The notes below the pieces were generated by a model that did no database searches, was not told where the DNA came from, and saw nothing but the letters and a program-made list of their open reading frames with translations. Position numbers and translations under genes: made by a program. Shown here in pieces: positions 9,151 to 17,097 of a stretch of DNA of 64,000 nucleotides; within the stretch, counting starts at the first letter, position 1; each line of letters opens with the position of its first letter. The DNA comes from Halalkalicoccus sp. CGA53 (GTDB taxonomy: Archaea; Halobacteriota; Halobacteria; Halobacteriales; Halalkalicoccaceae). Where the stretch lies: contig NZ_CP144125.1 in assembly GCF_036429475.1 (NCBI RefSeq), forward strand, positions 1,674,001 to 1,738,000, in the 5' to 3' direction.

Positions 9151-9191
9151 ACCCACTCGCAGCGGAGCTGTTCGCTGCTCACGGCGACCAC
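9138..9191 (+). promoter_or_regulatory. Large hairpin/inverted repeat immediately upstream of the DtxR-family gene
   Basis: GTGGTCGCCGTGA (9138-9150) is repeated as its exact reverse complement TCACGGCGACCAC (9179-9191). Nested inside are GCAGCG (9159-9164) and CGCTGC (9173-9178), which can extend the stem on one side with no gap. The structure ends 15 bp before the ATG at 9206. It may be a metal-regulator operator or an RNA hairpin controlling translation of the downstream gene. Confidence 0.6.
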
Positions 9192-9205
9192 GAGAGGTGG
9201 TCGCA

Positions 9206-9640
9206 ATGAACACAGCCGACCAGTACCTCAAGTCGATCTACCTGATCCAGCGGGCCGAGAACGGCCCGGCGGCGACGGGGGCGCTCGCCGACAGCCTCGA
9301 CGTGAGCCCCGCCAGCGCGAACGAGATGATCGGGAAGCTCCAGGACCGGGAGCTGGTCGACCACGAGAAGTACAAGGGGGTGTCTCTGACCGACGACGGG
9401 ATCGTCCGCGCGCGCGAGGCGCTCCAGACCTACTGCATCATCGAGCGCTTCCTCGCGAACGTCCTCGAGGTCGAGGAGTTCCGCGCCGAAGCCAGAGAGC
9501 TCGAGGCGGTGATCGACGAGACGGTCGCCGAGCGCCTCGATACGATCATCGAACGCGAACCCCAGTGCCCGGACTGTTTCGACCCCGAGGCCGACGTCTG
9601 TGCGCTGATCGACCTGGAGATCGAGGAGCTCGCCGACTGA
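9206..9640 (+). CDS. DtxR/MntR-family metal-dependent transcriptional regulator (SirR-like)
   Basis: A 144-residue protein with an N-terminal winged helix (ADQYLKSIYLIQRAENGPAA, then TGALADSLDVSPASANEMIG as helix-turn-helix). It continues into a dimerisation domain with candidate metal ligands (ERFLANVLEVEEF, EAVIDETVAERL) and a CPDCFDPEADVC stretch containing a C-x2-C. Family members repress metal uptake genes when loaded with Mn2+ or Fe2+. The start at 9206 is chosen over an in-frame GTG at 9197. Neighbours are a ferritin-like gene and the suf operon, which fits iron homeostasis. The strong hairpin before it suggests autoregulation. Confidence 0.9.
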   Translation: MNTADQYLKSIYLIQRAENGPAATGALADSLDVSPASANEMIGKLQDRELVDHEKYKGVSLTDDGIVRAREALQTYCIIERFLANVLEVEEFRAEARELEAVIDETVAERLDTIIEREPQCPDCFDPEADVCALIDLEIEELAD

Positions 9641-9650
9641 TCTGGGTCCC

Positions 9651-10004
9651 TCACCACTCGGTCGGGTGGGCCACCCTGCCGGTCGCGACGCCGGCCAGCA
9701 GCGCGAGGTAGCAGACGAGCGCGCCACAGAGTGCCGAGAGGAGGGAACCGGACCGGAACCGGAGCGAGCCGACGACGAGCGCGAGCGTCCCGATGACGGT
9801 GAGTGCCCTGACGTCCGGCCGCGACCACCACCTCCTGATCCGTTCCTGGTGGCGCGAGGCGACGTACTCGAAGGCGAGGGTGCCGAGCGCCCCGCCGAGC
9901 GCACTCGGGAGCGAGATCCGAAACCCCGCCCGACGGAGCGCGACCAGCGACGCGCAGAGCGCGCAGAGCGCGAGGCCGGCGTCGGTCCGGTGGGCTCGAC
10001 TCAC
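9651..10004 (-). CDS. Hypothetical membrane protein
   Basis: A 117-residue protein with about four hydrophobic stretches: LALCALCASLVAL, ISLPSALGGALGTLAFEYV, LTVIGTLALVVGSL and LLSALCGALVCYLALLAGVA. A basic loop RHQERIRRWWSRPDVR separates the second and third. No family recognised. It begins 3 bp after the stop of the alcohol dehydrogenase gene on the same strand and is probably co-transcribed with it. Confidence 0.65.
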   Translation of the reverse strand: MSRAHRTDAGLALCALCASLVALRRAGFRISLPSALGGALGTLAFEYVASRHQERIRRWWSRPDVRALTVIGTLALVVGSLRFRSGSLLSALCGALVCYLALLAGVATGRVAHPTEW

Positions 10005-10007
10005 GGC

Positions 10008-11069
10008 TCAGAACCGATCGACGACGGGGATGCCGATCGTCTCGAACTCGGTCATCGCCTCGAGTCTCCCGGTGATCCCGTCGAGTCCGACCCGCTCGGA
10101 GACGACGAGCGAGGGATCGAGCTTGCCCGTCTCGACCATCCGGAAGATCTCGTCGTAGCGTGGAGGCTGCATCCCGAGCGAGCCGACGAACTCGATCTCG
10201 TTGAGCACCATCTCGTCGATCGGGAGGGTGACCTCGCCCTCCTCGCGTTTGGTCGTCATCCCGATCTGGACGTGCTGGCCGGTCGTCGCCAGACAGCGAA
10301 CCGAGTTCCGGCAGGTCTCGGCGATGCCGAGCGCGTCGACGGAGACGTCGGCGCCGCGGTCGGTGATCGCCCGGATCTCCTCGGGTACGTCCTCGGCGTC
10401 GGCGGCGTTCACGCGTTCGACGGCGCCGAGGTCCTCAGCGAGGTCGAGTTTCTCGTCGGTCAGGTCGACGGCGATCACGTTCGCGCCGAGCGCGTCGCCG
10501 ATGTGAACCGCGGAGAGTCCGATCCCCCCGCAGCCGTGGACGGCGAGCCAGTCGCCCGCACCGACGTCCGCGCGGTGGGCGAGCGCGTGGAAGGCGGTCA
10601 TGAACCGACAGCCGAGTCCGGCCATCTCGACCGAGGAGACGTCCTCGGGGAGGGCAACGGCGTTGTGGTCGGCCGCGGGGACGTGGAGTTCCTCCGCCCA
10701 CGCGCCCTGTGCGGTCTCGACGAAGCCGAGGCCCTGACGGTTCTCACAGACGTTCGAGCGCCCGTTCCGACAGAGCTGGCAGGTCCCGTCCCCGAGATTG
10801 AACGGGACCGCGACGTGGTCACCCTCTCGAACGGTGTCGACGCCCTCGCCCACCTCGATCACCGTCCCAGCTGGTTCGTGCCCGAAGACGTGTCCCTCCT
10901 CGAAGTCGACGCCCCGCCAGGCCCAGTCGCCGATCCAGCCGTGCCAGTCCGAGCGACAGATCCCGCAGGCTTCGACCTCCACGACGACACCGTCGGAGTC
11001 GGGCTCCGGCGCGTCGATCTCACGGACGTCGAGCGGTTCGCCGAATCCGGTGAACACGGCGGCTCGCAT
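10008..11069 (-). CDS. Zinc-dependent alcohol dehydrogenase (MDR superfamily)
   Basis: A 353-residue medium-chain dehydrogenase/reductase. Catalytic zinc ligands are visible in ACGICRSDWHG and the GHEPAG block. The nucleotide-binding glycine motif is VHGCGGIGLSAVHIG with the acidic residue in VIAVDLTD at the end of the second strand, favouring NAD(H). The structural-zinc lobe reads D-x2-C-x2-C-x7-C instead of four cysteines, which occurs in some halophilic MDR enzymes. The substrate is not identifiable. The ATG at 11069 is clear. Confidence 0.9.
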   Translation of the reverse strand: MRAAVFTGFGEPLDVREIDAPEPDSDGVVVEVEACGICRSDWHGWIGDWAWRGVDFEEGHVFGHEPAGTVIEVGEGVDTVREGDHVAVPFNLGDGTCQLCRNGRSNVCENRQGLGFVETAQGAWAEELHVPAADHNAVALPEDVSSVEMAGLGCRFMTAFHALAHRADVGAGDWLAVHGCGGIGLSAVHIGDALGANVIAVDLTDEKLDLAEDLGAVERVNAADAEDVPEEIRAITDRGADVSVDALGIAETCRNSVRCLATTGQHVQIGMTTKREEGEVTLPIDEMVLNEIEFVGSLGMQPPRYDEIFRMVETGKLDPSLVVSERVGLDGITGRLEAMTEFETIGIPVVDRF

Positions 11070-11175
11070 AGTGGTACCCCCACGGGCAGGGCTCTTAACC
11101 CTATGCCGGGAGATCCGTGCGATAGGGCGGGGAGATAACCGGTCGATCGTCCACCGGACCGGTCACGGGAACGGG

Positions 11176-11187
11176 GAGGTTTAAGTC
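11176..11187 (+). promoter_or_regulatory. TATA-like promoter element of the tRNA-Gln gene
   Basis: gaggtttaagtc places a TTTAAG TATA-like core at 11181-11186, about 50 bp before the mature tRNA 5' end, as expected for a short 5' leader removed by RNase P. Confidence 0.5.
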
Positions 11188-11230
11188 GGCCGGTCCGTTG
11201 AGTTCGGTGTGAGGCGGGCCGACCCGCCGG

Positions 11231-11303
11231 AGCCCCGTGGTGTAGCGGCCAATCATAACGGCCTTTGGAGCCGTTGACACCGGTTCGAATCCGGTCGGGG
11301 CTA
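11231..11303 (+). tRNA. tRNA-Gln (anticodon UUG)
   Basis: 73 nt fold into a cloverleaf. The acceptor arms are AGCCCCG (11231-11237) and CGGGGCT (11296-11302) with discriminator A. The anticodon stem is ACGGC/GCCGT around the loop CTTTGGA, giving anticodon TTG (Gln, CAA). The T arm is CCGG-TTCGAAT-CCGG. No CCA is encoded. It is followed directly by a hairpin (11306-11342). Confidence 0.95.
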
Positions 11304-11305
11304 TC

Positions 11306-11342
11306 GGTTTTCGTGGCGAGCACTGTCGCGAGCCACGAAACC
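11306..11342 (+). terminator. Hairpin following tRNA-Gln
   Basis: GGTTTTCGTGGC (11306-11317) pairs with GCCACGAAACC (11332-11342), with one bulged T and a 14-nt loop. The position 2 nt after the tRNA suggests a transcription-end or 3'-processing structure. There is no downstream T tract. Confidence 0.4.
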
Positions 11343-11401
11343 GTGACGAGAACGGATTCGAATCAGGAAGTGGAGAGAGCGCGGGCGAGCGAAACGACCG
11401 T

Positions 11402-11422
11402 GGTTCGAATCCGATCGAGCTA
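11402..11422 (+). repeat. tRNA-Gln 3'-end-like copy 1 (candidate att scar)
   Basis: ggttcgaatccgatcgagcta differs from the tRNA-Gln 3' end (11282-11303) by one substitution each in the T stem and acceptor region and one missing base. It lies in the same orientation, about 120 bp downstream, in gene-free DNA. Tyrosine integrases of archaeal elements commonly recombine at tRNA 3' ends and leave such copies. Confidence 0.5.
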
Positions 11423-11687
11423 CTTCGTGTTGCAGTTTTCTGCTAATGGAACGTCCGGGAACTACGACCGAAGCCGACACGGCTCTACCGGATGTGTCGA
11501 GGAGTGTCGTTCTCGTGCCGAAACCTCCGGGCTCACCTCATACCGTCGGCAGGACGTCGGTCGGGGGTATCGAACCCTCGTGGTGCCGGGAATCCGTACA
11601 GAGTCACAGCCGGCAGTATCACGACCGACAGTTTCGAGGGACGGACGACGTCCCCTCGTCTGCCTTCCACGCCCGGTTCGAATATCA

Positions 11688-11701
11688 CCTATACGTATAG
11701 G
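11688..11701. promoter_or_regulatory. Palindromic TATA-like element
   Basis: CCTATACGTATAGG is a perfect 14-bp palindrome flanked by CAC and GTG. It could be a bidirectional TATA element; on the plus strand it lies about 45 bp before the hairpin at 11740-11779. Confidence 0.3.
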
Positions 11702-11739
11702 GTGTGAGTTCAATAACACTCGATGAATTCTACACCTCG

Positions 11740-11779
11740 GGGATGCCGATCGACTTCCCACTCCCCACATCGGCATCCC
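11740..11779 (+). ncRNA. Candidate structured RNA or terminator hairpin in the gene-free interval
   Basis: GGGATGCCGAT (11740-11750) and ATCGGCATCCC (11769-11779) form a perfect 11-bp stem with an 18-nt loop. It follows a TATA-like palindrome at a distance suitable for a short transcript. No coding gene ends here, so it is not an obvious gene terminator. A decayed mobile-element end is an equal alternative. Confidence 0.25.
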
Positions 11780-11936
11780 GATGCGGTCAGAGGTACAGCT
11801 TCCATTCTCCCCTCTCTGTACCCAGACGCAACCCACGCAGCAGAGTGAAATCGATCGAAAATCGCGTTGCGTCTTTCCTAATGTCGGGAGAGCGAAACTC
11901 TCGCGAACCGTGAGGCGAGCGGGACCGTCCCGGCGC

Positions 11937-11958
11937 GGTTCGAACTCGATCGAGGCTA
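11937..11958 (+). repeat. tRNA-Gln 3'-end-like copy 2 (candidate att scar)
   Basis: The sequence ggttcgaactcgatcgaggc followed by ta repeats the tRNA-Gln T-arm/3' end with four substitutions. It shares CGATCGAG and a preceding GCGAGCG with copy 1 at 11402. It lies about 80 bp before the stop of the MFS gene, closing the gene-free interval. Confidence 0.45.
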
Positions 11959-12041
11959 CTCTATCGCCGACGTATACGGAGGTGATGTGTCTGCTTCCAT
12001 GAGCTGCCGAGCCCCACTCCGATGAGCGGTTCGTCGTCCGT

Positions 12042-13214
12042 TCAGTAGCCCAGATCGAACGCCCAGTTCACGAGTATCAGAACGAACACGAGCCCGAGCA
12101 GGCCGGTGAGGACGCCGAAGGAGACCGCCCAGCCAGCGAGGTCTGCGAGCAGGCCGACGACGACCGGGCCGAACGCACCGAGGACGAGGTAGACCGTTCG
12201 CACGAGGCCGAAGCCGGTGCTCCGTTCCTCCTCGGTGAGGTGGTCGATGAACCGCGGCTCGACGGCGGCGGCCCAGCTCAGCCCGATCCCGAGCAGGACG
12301 ACCGCAGCGGCGATCCCCACGAGGCCGGGTGCGGCGACGAACGCGACCATCCCGACCGCCGCGGTGACCATGCAGCCAGCGGTCGCGGCCTCCCGGCCGT
12401 ACCTGTCGGAGGCGGCGCCGACGCCGACCTTCACGACGCCCTGAACGACGAAGTACGCGGAGAAGACGACGCCCGCGAGCGTCGCCGACTGCCCGCGGTG
12501 TTCGATCAGGAACGTCGGGAGAAAGGAGGCGACCGCCTGCCAGACGAACGCCCCGACGAGCGCCATCACCAGCGTGAAGAGGATCGGTGGCCGGGCGAGC
12601 AGCGAGAGCGTCGGGGCGAGTTCGAAGCGCTCGCGCATCGGCTGGGCCGGACGCTGTGGCTCGGTCGGCCGGACCCGGAGCGCGAAGAGCACGAAGACGG
12701 GGACGGCGACGAGTGTGCCGACCGCGACGGCGGATCGCCAGCCGTACTGCGAGCCGACCCACGCGGCAGCGATCGGGGCGACCAGTCCCGCCGCGGGCGA
12801 GCCGATCGTGTGGATCCCGATCGCGGTCCCGATGTCGTCGTGCGTGCGGGTCAACAGGGCGGTCGCGACGCTGTAGTGGAGCCCGGCGACGCCGCCGAGG
12901 AGGACGGCGAAGAGGACGAACGCGGCGAACACCGGCGAGAGTGCGAGCAGCAGGCTCGTCACCGCGGTCCCACCGACGGCGACGAGGATCACGAGCCGTT
13001 CGCCGTAGCGGTCGCCGAGCACCCCGCTGGGGAACTGCGAGAGGGCGTAGGCGAGCCACATCCCGGACAGCGCGACCCCGATGACGGTGTTCGAGACCGC
13101 GAACTCGGCGTTGATCGCCGGGACGACGGGGCTGATCGCGAGTCGTGCGACCATCGTCGCGAAGAAAGCCACGGTACAGAGAACGAGAACGGTGTGTCGG
13201 TAAGCCCAGACCAT
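12042..13214 (-). CDS. MFS transporter
   Basis: A 390-residue integral membrane protein with about 12 transmembrane helices. The major facilitator motif A is GVLGDRYGERLVI between TM2 and TM3 (about residues 63-75), with the domain-repeat equivalent GAASDRYGRE between TM8 and TM9. The central cytoplasmic loop is around RVRPTEPQRPAQPMRERF. The start MVWAYRHTV at 13214 is the first ATG followed immediately by TM1; further upstream codons look non-coding. The substrate is unknown. It is divergent from the CBS-domain gene, with 123 bp between starts. Confidence 0.9.
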   Translation of the reverse strand: MVWAYRHTVLVLCTVAFFATMVARLAISPVVPAINAEFAVSNTVIGVALSGMWLAYALSQFPSGVLGDRYGERLVILVAVGGTAVTSLLLALSPVFAAFVLFAVLLGGVAGLHYSVATALLTRTHDDIGTAIGIHTIGSPAAGLVAPIAAAWVGSQYGWRSAVAVGTLVAVPVFVLFALRVRPTEPQRPAQPMRERFELAPTLSLLARPPILFTLVMALVGAFVWQAVASFLPTFLIEHRGQSATLAGVVFSAYFVVQGVVKVGVGAASDRYGREAATAGCMVTAAVGMVAFVAAPGLVGIAAAVVLLGIGLSWAAAVEPRFIDHLTEEERSTGFGLVRTVYLVLGAFGPVVVGLLADLAGWAVSFGVLTGLLGLVFVLILVNWAFDLGY

Positions 13215-13337
13215 CGGATCGGAGGTGTCACCTTCGAGCACTACCGCCAGCGGGATGAGCGTGTGGATAGGGGCAGGGCGAGCGCGTCGCGTGCCGCCGC
13301 GCCAACGCTTATCACCGCTCCGGCGCTCGGGTGAGAC

Positions 13338-13742
13338 ATGACCGATATCTTCGTCGGACGCCTGATGTCTTCGCCGGTCGAGACGGTCTCGCCCGAGGCC
13401 TCCGCACAGCGTGCCGCCCGGGCGATGGTCGAGAACGGGATCGGATCGGTGATCGTCACGGACGAGGCGGACCACGCCGTCGGGATCCTCACGGCGACCG
13501 ACCTCGTCCGCCTCGGTGCGGAGGGAACCTCGGCGAGCGAGGTGCCCGTCAGCGAGTACATGAGCACGGAGCTGGTGACGACGACGGCGAACGCCTCGAT
13601 CGAGGAGGCCGCAGACGCCATGATCGAGGAGGGCTTTCACCACCTCCCGGTCGTCGACGAAACCGAGGGCGTCATCGGCATCGTCACGACGACCGACCTG
13701 ACGGCGTACCTCTCGCGGGCGGAGACGCCGAGCCCGTCGTAG
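13338..13742 (+). CDS. Tandem CBS-domain protein
   Basis: A 134-residue protein made almost entirely of two CBS motifs: MSSPVETVSPEASAQRAARA, then GSVIVTDEADHAVGILTATDL (CBS1, residues 10-60), and MSTELVTTTANASIEEAADA followed by HLPVVDETEGVIGIVTTTDL (CBS2, 75-125). Such stand-alone pairs bind adenine nucleotides and act as energy sensors for partner proteins. No partner is evident nearby except the divergent MFS transporter. Confidence 0.92.
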   Translation: MTDIFVGRLMSSPVETVSPEASAQRAARAMVENGIGSVIVTDEADHAVGILTATDLVRLGAEGTSASEVPVSEYMSTELVTTTANASIEEAADAMIEEGFHHLPVVDETEGVIGIVTTTDLTAYLSRAETPSPS

Positions 13743-13769
13743 TCGGCTCCCGTCGACCTCTCCTCCGAC

Positions 13770-15650
13770 CTACCGTGACCTGACCGGCAACTCGATTCGT
13801 GTCGCGTGCTCGCGCTCGTGATACACCGTGTTCGTCGCCACACGATACGCACGGTCGCCGTAGAGCGGACCACCCGTGTTGGGGTTGACGTCGAAGCGCG
13901 GGTAGTTCGACGAGGAGACGTCGAGGCGGATCCGGTGGCCCTCCCCGAACACGTTGGCGGTCGGGTACGGCTCCATCGGGAACTCGTAGACCTCTCCCGG
14001 ATCGAGGAACTCTGCCTCGCGTCGATACCCACGGTACCGACCCCGACAGATCGAGTCCGAGAGGTTGAGCGCGAACCCCTCCGGGAACTCGGGGTCCGGC
14101 GGATACTCGTCGATCAGCTTCGCAGTGAAGTCGGTGTCCGGACCGTCGGTCGATCCCTCCACGACGACGCGGATCGGCCCGACGATCTCGACCGGCGCTT
14201 CCAGAGGGGCCGTCCTGAACGCCACGACGTCCGACCGGTGTTCCAGCGGACCGTACGGTGGATCCGCCCCGAACGTCTCCGGCCGCGTGCGCTGGTCGTG
14301 GCCGCCGCGTCCGGTGATCGAGAGCGTCGGTCGATCCGCCAGCGGACATTCCTCGATCGACTCTCGCCTGGGCTCGAGCGTGTAGTACGACGAGCAGTTG
14401 CCGCCGATCGTCGGGACTGGATCCCTCGGATCGAACTCGTAGGCAGTCGCCGAGTCCTCCGCGTCCGGCCGATTCGATGAGAGCGTACCGTCGCCGTGAG
14501 CGTAGTACGTTCTGAACTCGGTACCCGAGAGCGGCCACTCCTCTCCGCTGGCCCACTCGCCGCCGTGGGAGAGCCGACCGCCGGGTGCGAGTCCGCCCTC
14601 GCCGGTTCCCATCCGGAAGTAGCTCACGGGGGGCTGGTCTGCCCAGGTGTCTTTCCCCTTCAGGTAGTGATCGAAAAAGCGTAGTCTCGTCTCCAGGTGG
14701 TCGATGACCGCCGCTTCTCCGAAGTCCGTCTCGCCCGAGAACGTCCGCGTCCAGGTCGACTGCCCGCCGTGGGTCCACGGCCCCATGATCAGGAACTGGT
14801 CGCTCTCCGTCCGTTCACTGAGCGCCGCGAAGTTGTCGACGGTCGCCTTCGCGTAGGAGTCGTACCAGGCCCCCGAGTAGACGGTGGGGACGTCGGCCAT
14901 CACGTCGTAGTGGCGTGCGAAGTTCAGCGAGGGCGAGTCCCAGAACTCGCTCTCGCCCTCGGTCGTCGCGAAGTCGAAGACGTACCGTTCGTAGTTCGGG
15001 AGGTGCGAGAGCGGCGACTGCCCCTCGATCACGGGACCGTTCGCGAGCACGTCGCGGGTGTCGGTGGCGGCCAGCTTCCGACGCAGGTCCGGATCGGAGA
15101 GCGCGCGTTGCGCGCCGGGCGCGCCGAGGGTGAGCGCCCAGGTGAGCCATCGGAGTTCGAACGCGCCGTTGTGGCGCAGCGTCGCCTCCCACGCGCTCGC
15201 AGCGCCCTGGTTGACGAACATGGCGGCGAGGCCCTCCGGGTCCTGGGTGGCGAGCGCGCTCTGAACCCAGGCCATGTACGAGGTGCCCATCGTCCCGACC
15301 TGTCCGTCGCAGTAGGGGCGGTCGGCGAGCCACTCCACCGTGTCCGCCCCGTCCTCGGCCTCGCTTCTGAGTAGGTAGAACTCTCCCTCGCTCGCGTACC
15401 GCCCGCGGACGTCCTGGAGCGCGACGACGTAGCCCCGTTCGGCGTAGTACCGCCCCGCGTTCTCGACGCGCTCTCTCGCCCGTTTGTCGTACGGCGTGCG
15501 TTCGAGCAGCGCCGGCATCGGCTCCTCCACCGGATCGCCGGTCTCCGGGTCCGCCGGTCGATAGATATCGGTCGAGAGCGAGACGCCGTCGCGGGTCTCG
15601 ACGCGACGGTCGAACGCGACTGCCGTCCCGTACTCGGGATCGCTGGCCAT
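13770..15650 (-). CDS. CocE/NonD-family alpha/beta hydrolase (X-Pro dipeptidyl-peptidase S15 family)
   Basis: A 626-residue serine hydrolase. The N-terminal alpha/beta-hydrolase domain carries RDGVSLSTDIYRP, the oxyanion-region YVVALQDVRGRYASEG, and the nucleophile elbow GTSYMAWVQ with catalytic Ser in GTSYM. The catalytic His is likely in MGPWTHGG. The C-terminal half is the jelly-roll domain (VEIVGPIRVVVEGSTDGPDT followed by DFTAKLIDEYP) typical of cocaine esterase and X-Pro peptidases. It probably hydrolyses esters, amides or proline peptides. The ATG at 15650 is preferred over a GTG three codons upstream. No signal peptide is seen. Confidence 0.88.
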   Translation of the reverse strand: MASDPEYGTAVAFDRRVETRDGVSLSTDIYRPADPETGDPVEEPMPALLERTPYDKRARERVENAGRYYAERGYVVALQDVRGRYASEGEFYLLRSEAEDGADTVEWLADRPYCDGQVGTMGTSYMAWVQSALATQDPEGLAAMFVNQGAASAWEATLRHNGAFELRWLTWALTLGAPGAQRALSDPDLRRKLAATDTRDVLANGPVIEGQSPLSHLPNYERYVFDFATTEGESEFWDSPSLNFARHYDVMADVPTVYSGAWYDSYAKATVDNFAALSERTESDQFLIMGPWTHGGQSTWTRTFSGETDFGEAAVIDHLETRLRFFDHYLKGKDTWADQPPVSYFRMGTGEGGLAPGGRLSHGGEWASGEEWPLSGTEFRTYYAHGDGTLSSNRPDAEDSATAYEFDPRDPVPTIGGNCSSYYTLEPRRESIEECPLADRPTLSITGRGGHDQRTRPETFGADPPYGPLEHRSDVVAFRTAPLEAPVEIVGPIRVVVEGSTDGPDTDFTAKLIDEYPPDPEFPEGFALNLSDSICRGRYRGYRREAEFLDPGEVYEFPMEPYPTANVFGEGHRIRLDVSSSNYPRFDVNPNTGGPLYGDRAYRVATNTVYHEREHATRIELPVRSR

Positions 15651-15709
15651 ACGAGACACTCGCTGTGTGCTCCGTTAACTCCCCACCTCGCGGAACGGAT
15701 CGCCGCGAC

Positions 15710-16909
15710 CTACCCGTAGTGGGTGCGGAACTGCTCGATCTGCGTTTCGAGGGTCGGTCCGATCGCGTCGCGGTTGACGTACGCCCAGTCCTCGCCGTCG
15801 AAGAGCGCGACGATCGGACGCTCGGGGTAGGAGCCGACGGGCCAGCGGGCGGTCGTCTCGATCGGGACGTACGCGCCGTCGAGGACGGGCAGTCGTCCCG
15901 CGTCCCCGTAGCCGTCGGGAAGGTCCTCGGCACGCACCCCGAGGAAGACGTGATTCGCCAGGAAGACCAGCGCCGTCCTGTAGCCGAACGGTCCCTGCGA
16001 GAGGATCCCCGAGAGCAGGTAGGTGGCGTCCTTGCAGTCGGCGAGACAGTCGACGAGCGTCTCCTCGACCGTTCGGTGGTAGTCGTGGGTCCCTTTCACC
16101 TCGCTGTCGAGGGCGTACTGGATCGACTGGACGTACCTGACCGCGAGCGCGAACGCCTCGCTCTCGTCGAGCTCCGCTCTCTCGCCCGGTTCGATCGGCT
16201 CGTCCATCCGTCGCGTCTCGGTCGCGATCAGCTCCCCGAGTCGTCCCGCGTACCGGTTCGCGGAGGCGTCGGCGAACGACCGGATGTACCCCCGGGGTCG
16301 CCGCCGCGAGCGCTCGTAGGCCGACTTCCCGACCGTGTAGTCGAGTCGCCGTCGCCGACCCTCGTCGTCGCGCCAGACGTGCGTCAGTTCGTACCGTCCC
16401 TCACCCACCCACCGGAGGCCGTGGTCGAACCTCCCGGACGTCGGAGCGTCCTCGACCGGGGCGTCGGTCACGCCGACGTCTCCCGATCGGACGAGCGGGT
16501 CCGACTCACAGAGGTAGGCGGCGTCGGTCCCCCGTTCCAGCTCGATCACGTACCGCCAACGCCCGTTCGTCCGCGGCCGATCGAACCGGAGCGTCACCCG
16601 TCCCCTGCTATCGACCACCGGTCCGTCCACCCGCTCGAGCAGGTCGCCGCTTCCCGTCTCGCGACGGCTCCCGACGAGCCGTCCCGCCGGGAGCGATCCG
16701 TCCGGGCGAACGTCGACGGTCACCCGGTCGCCGGTCCGAGCGACGACGCTCGCCCCGGAGGGAAGCGTCCCCATCCGGACCTCGGAGGGGGCACGCCGTC
16801 TCGCGCTCGCGGCGACCCGGCCGGCACCGATCGTGAGCGCAGCGGCGCCCCCGCCGAGGGTCGCACCGCCCACCCCCGCGAGGCTCGCGAGGAAGCGTCG
16901 CCGGTTCAT
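15710..16909 (-). CDS. Tat-exported transglutaminase-like protein
   Basis: A 399-residue protein. The N-terminus MNRRRFLASLAGVGGATLGG is a twin-arginine signal, so it is exported folded; the start at ATG 16909 places the RR correctly. The C-terminal domain (about 220-399) is a transglutaminase/peptidase-like fold with Cys292 in LADCKDAT, His320 in LANHVFLG and Glu351 in VPIETTARW as the likely catalytic triad. The middle region is beta-rich and unassigned. It may be a cell-surface protease or cross-linking enzyme; the substrate is unknown. The 179-bp gap upstream separates it from the divergent epimerase gene. Confidence 0.82.
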   Translation of the reverse strand: MNRRRFLASLAGVGGATLGGGAAALTIGAGRVAASARRRAPSEVRMGTLPSGASVVARTGDRVTVDVRPDGSLPAGRLVGSRRETGSGDLLERVDGPVVDSRGRVTLRFDRPRTNGRWRYVIELERGTDAAYLCESDPLVRSGDVGVTDAPVEDAPTSGRFDHGLRWVGEGRYELTHVWRDDEGRRRRLDYTVGKSAYERSRRRPRGYIRSFADASANRYAGRLGELIATETRRMDEPIEPGERAELDESEAFALAVRYVQSIQYALDSEVKGTHDYHRTVEETLVDCLADCKDATYLLSGILSQGPFGYRTALVFLANHVFLGVRAEDLPDGYGDAGRLPVLDGAYVPIETTARWPVGSYPERPIVALFDGEDWAYVNRDAIGPTLETQIEQFRTHYG

Positions 16910-17097
16910 CTCAGACAAAACACCTCATCATATCGGATACGTTATCCGGACCTGCCGATCCCCAGTAATGAACTTTCTGGCAGGGGCTACACCGGCGAAG
17001 GGGGACGTCGCTGAACGGGTGACCGGTCGAGAGATGGCCGGCGTGTGCACCGTCCCGAGCGGGGTACGGCTAATACCGACCCGCGCGTACCGTTCGC

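Larger units (their letters stand above)
11304..12041. other. Gene-free interval downstream of tRNA-Gln with hairpins and tRNA-3'-like scars
   Basis: No open frame here has recognisable protein character in either strand. The interval holds a hairpin right after the tRNA, two near-copies of the tRNA T-arm/3' end (11402-11422 and 11937-11958), a TATA-like palindrome (11688-11701) and a perfect 11-bp stem hairpin (11740-11779). Composition is less G+C-biased than the flanks. The simplest reading is a decayed integration hotspot. Confidence 0.6.

Noticed and set aside
9666-11138. 490-codon plus-strand frame opposite the membrane protein and alcohol dehydrogenase
   Set aside because: Composition is typical of an antisense shadow; both genes beneath have clear domain evidence.
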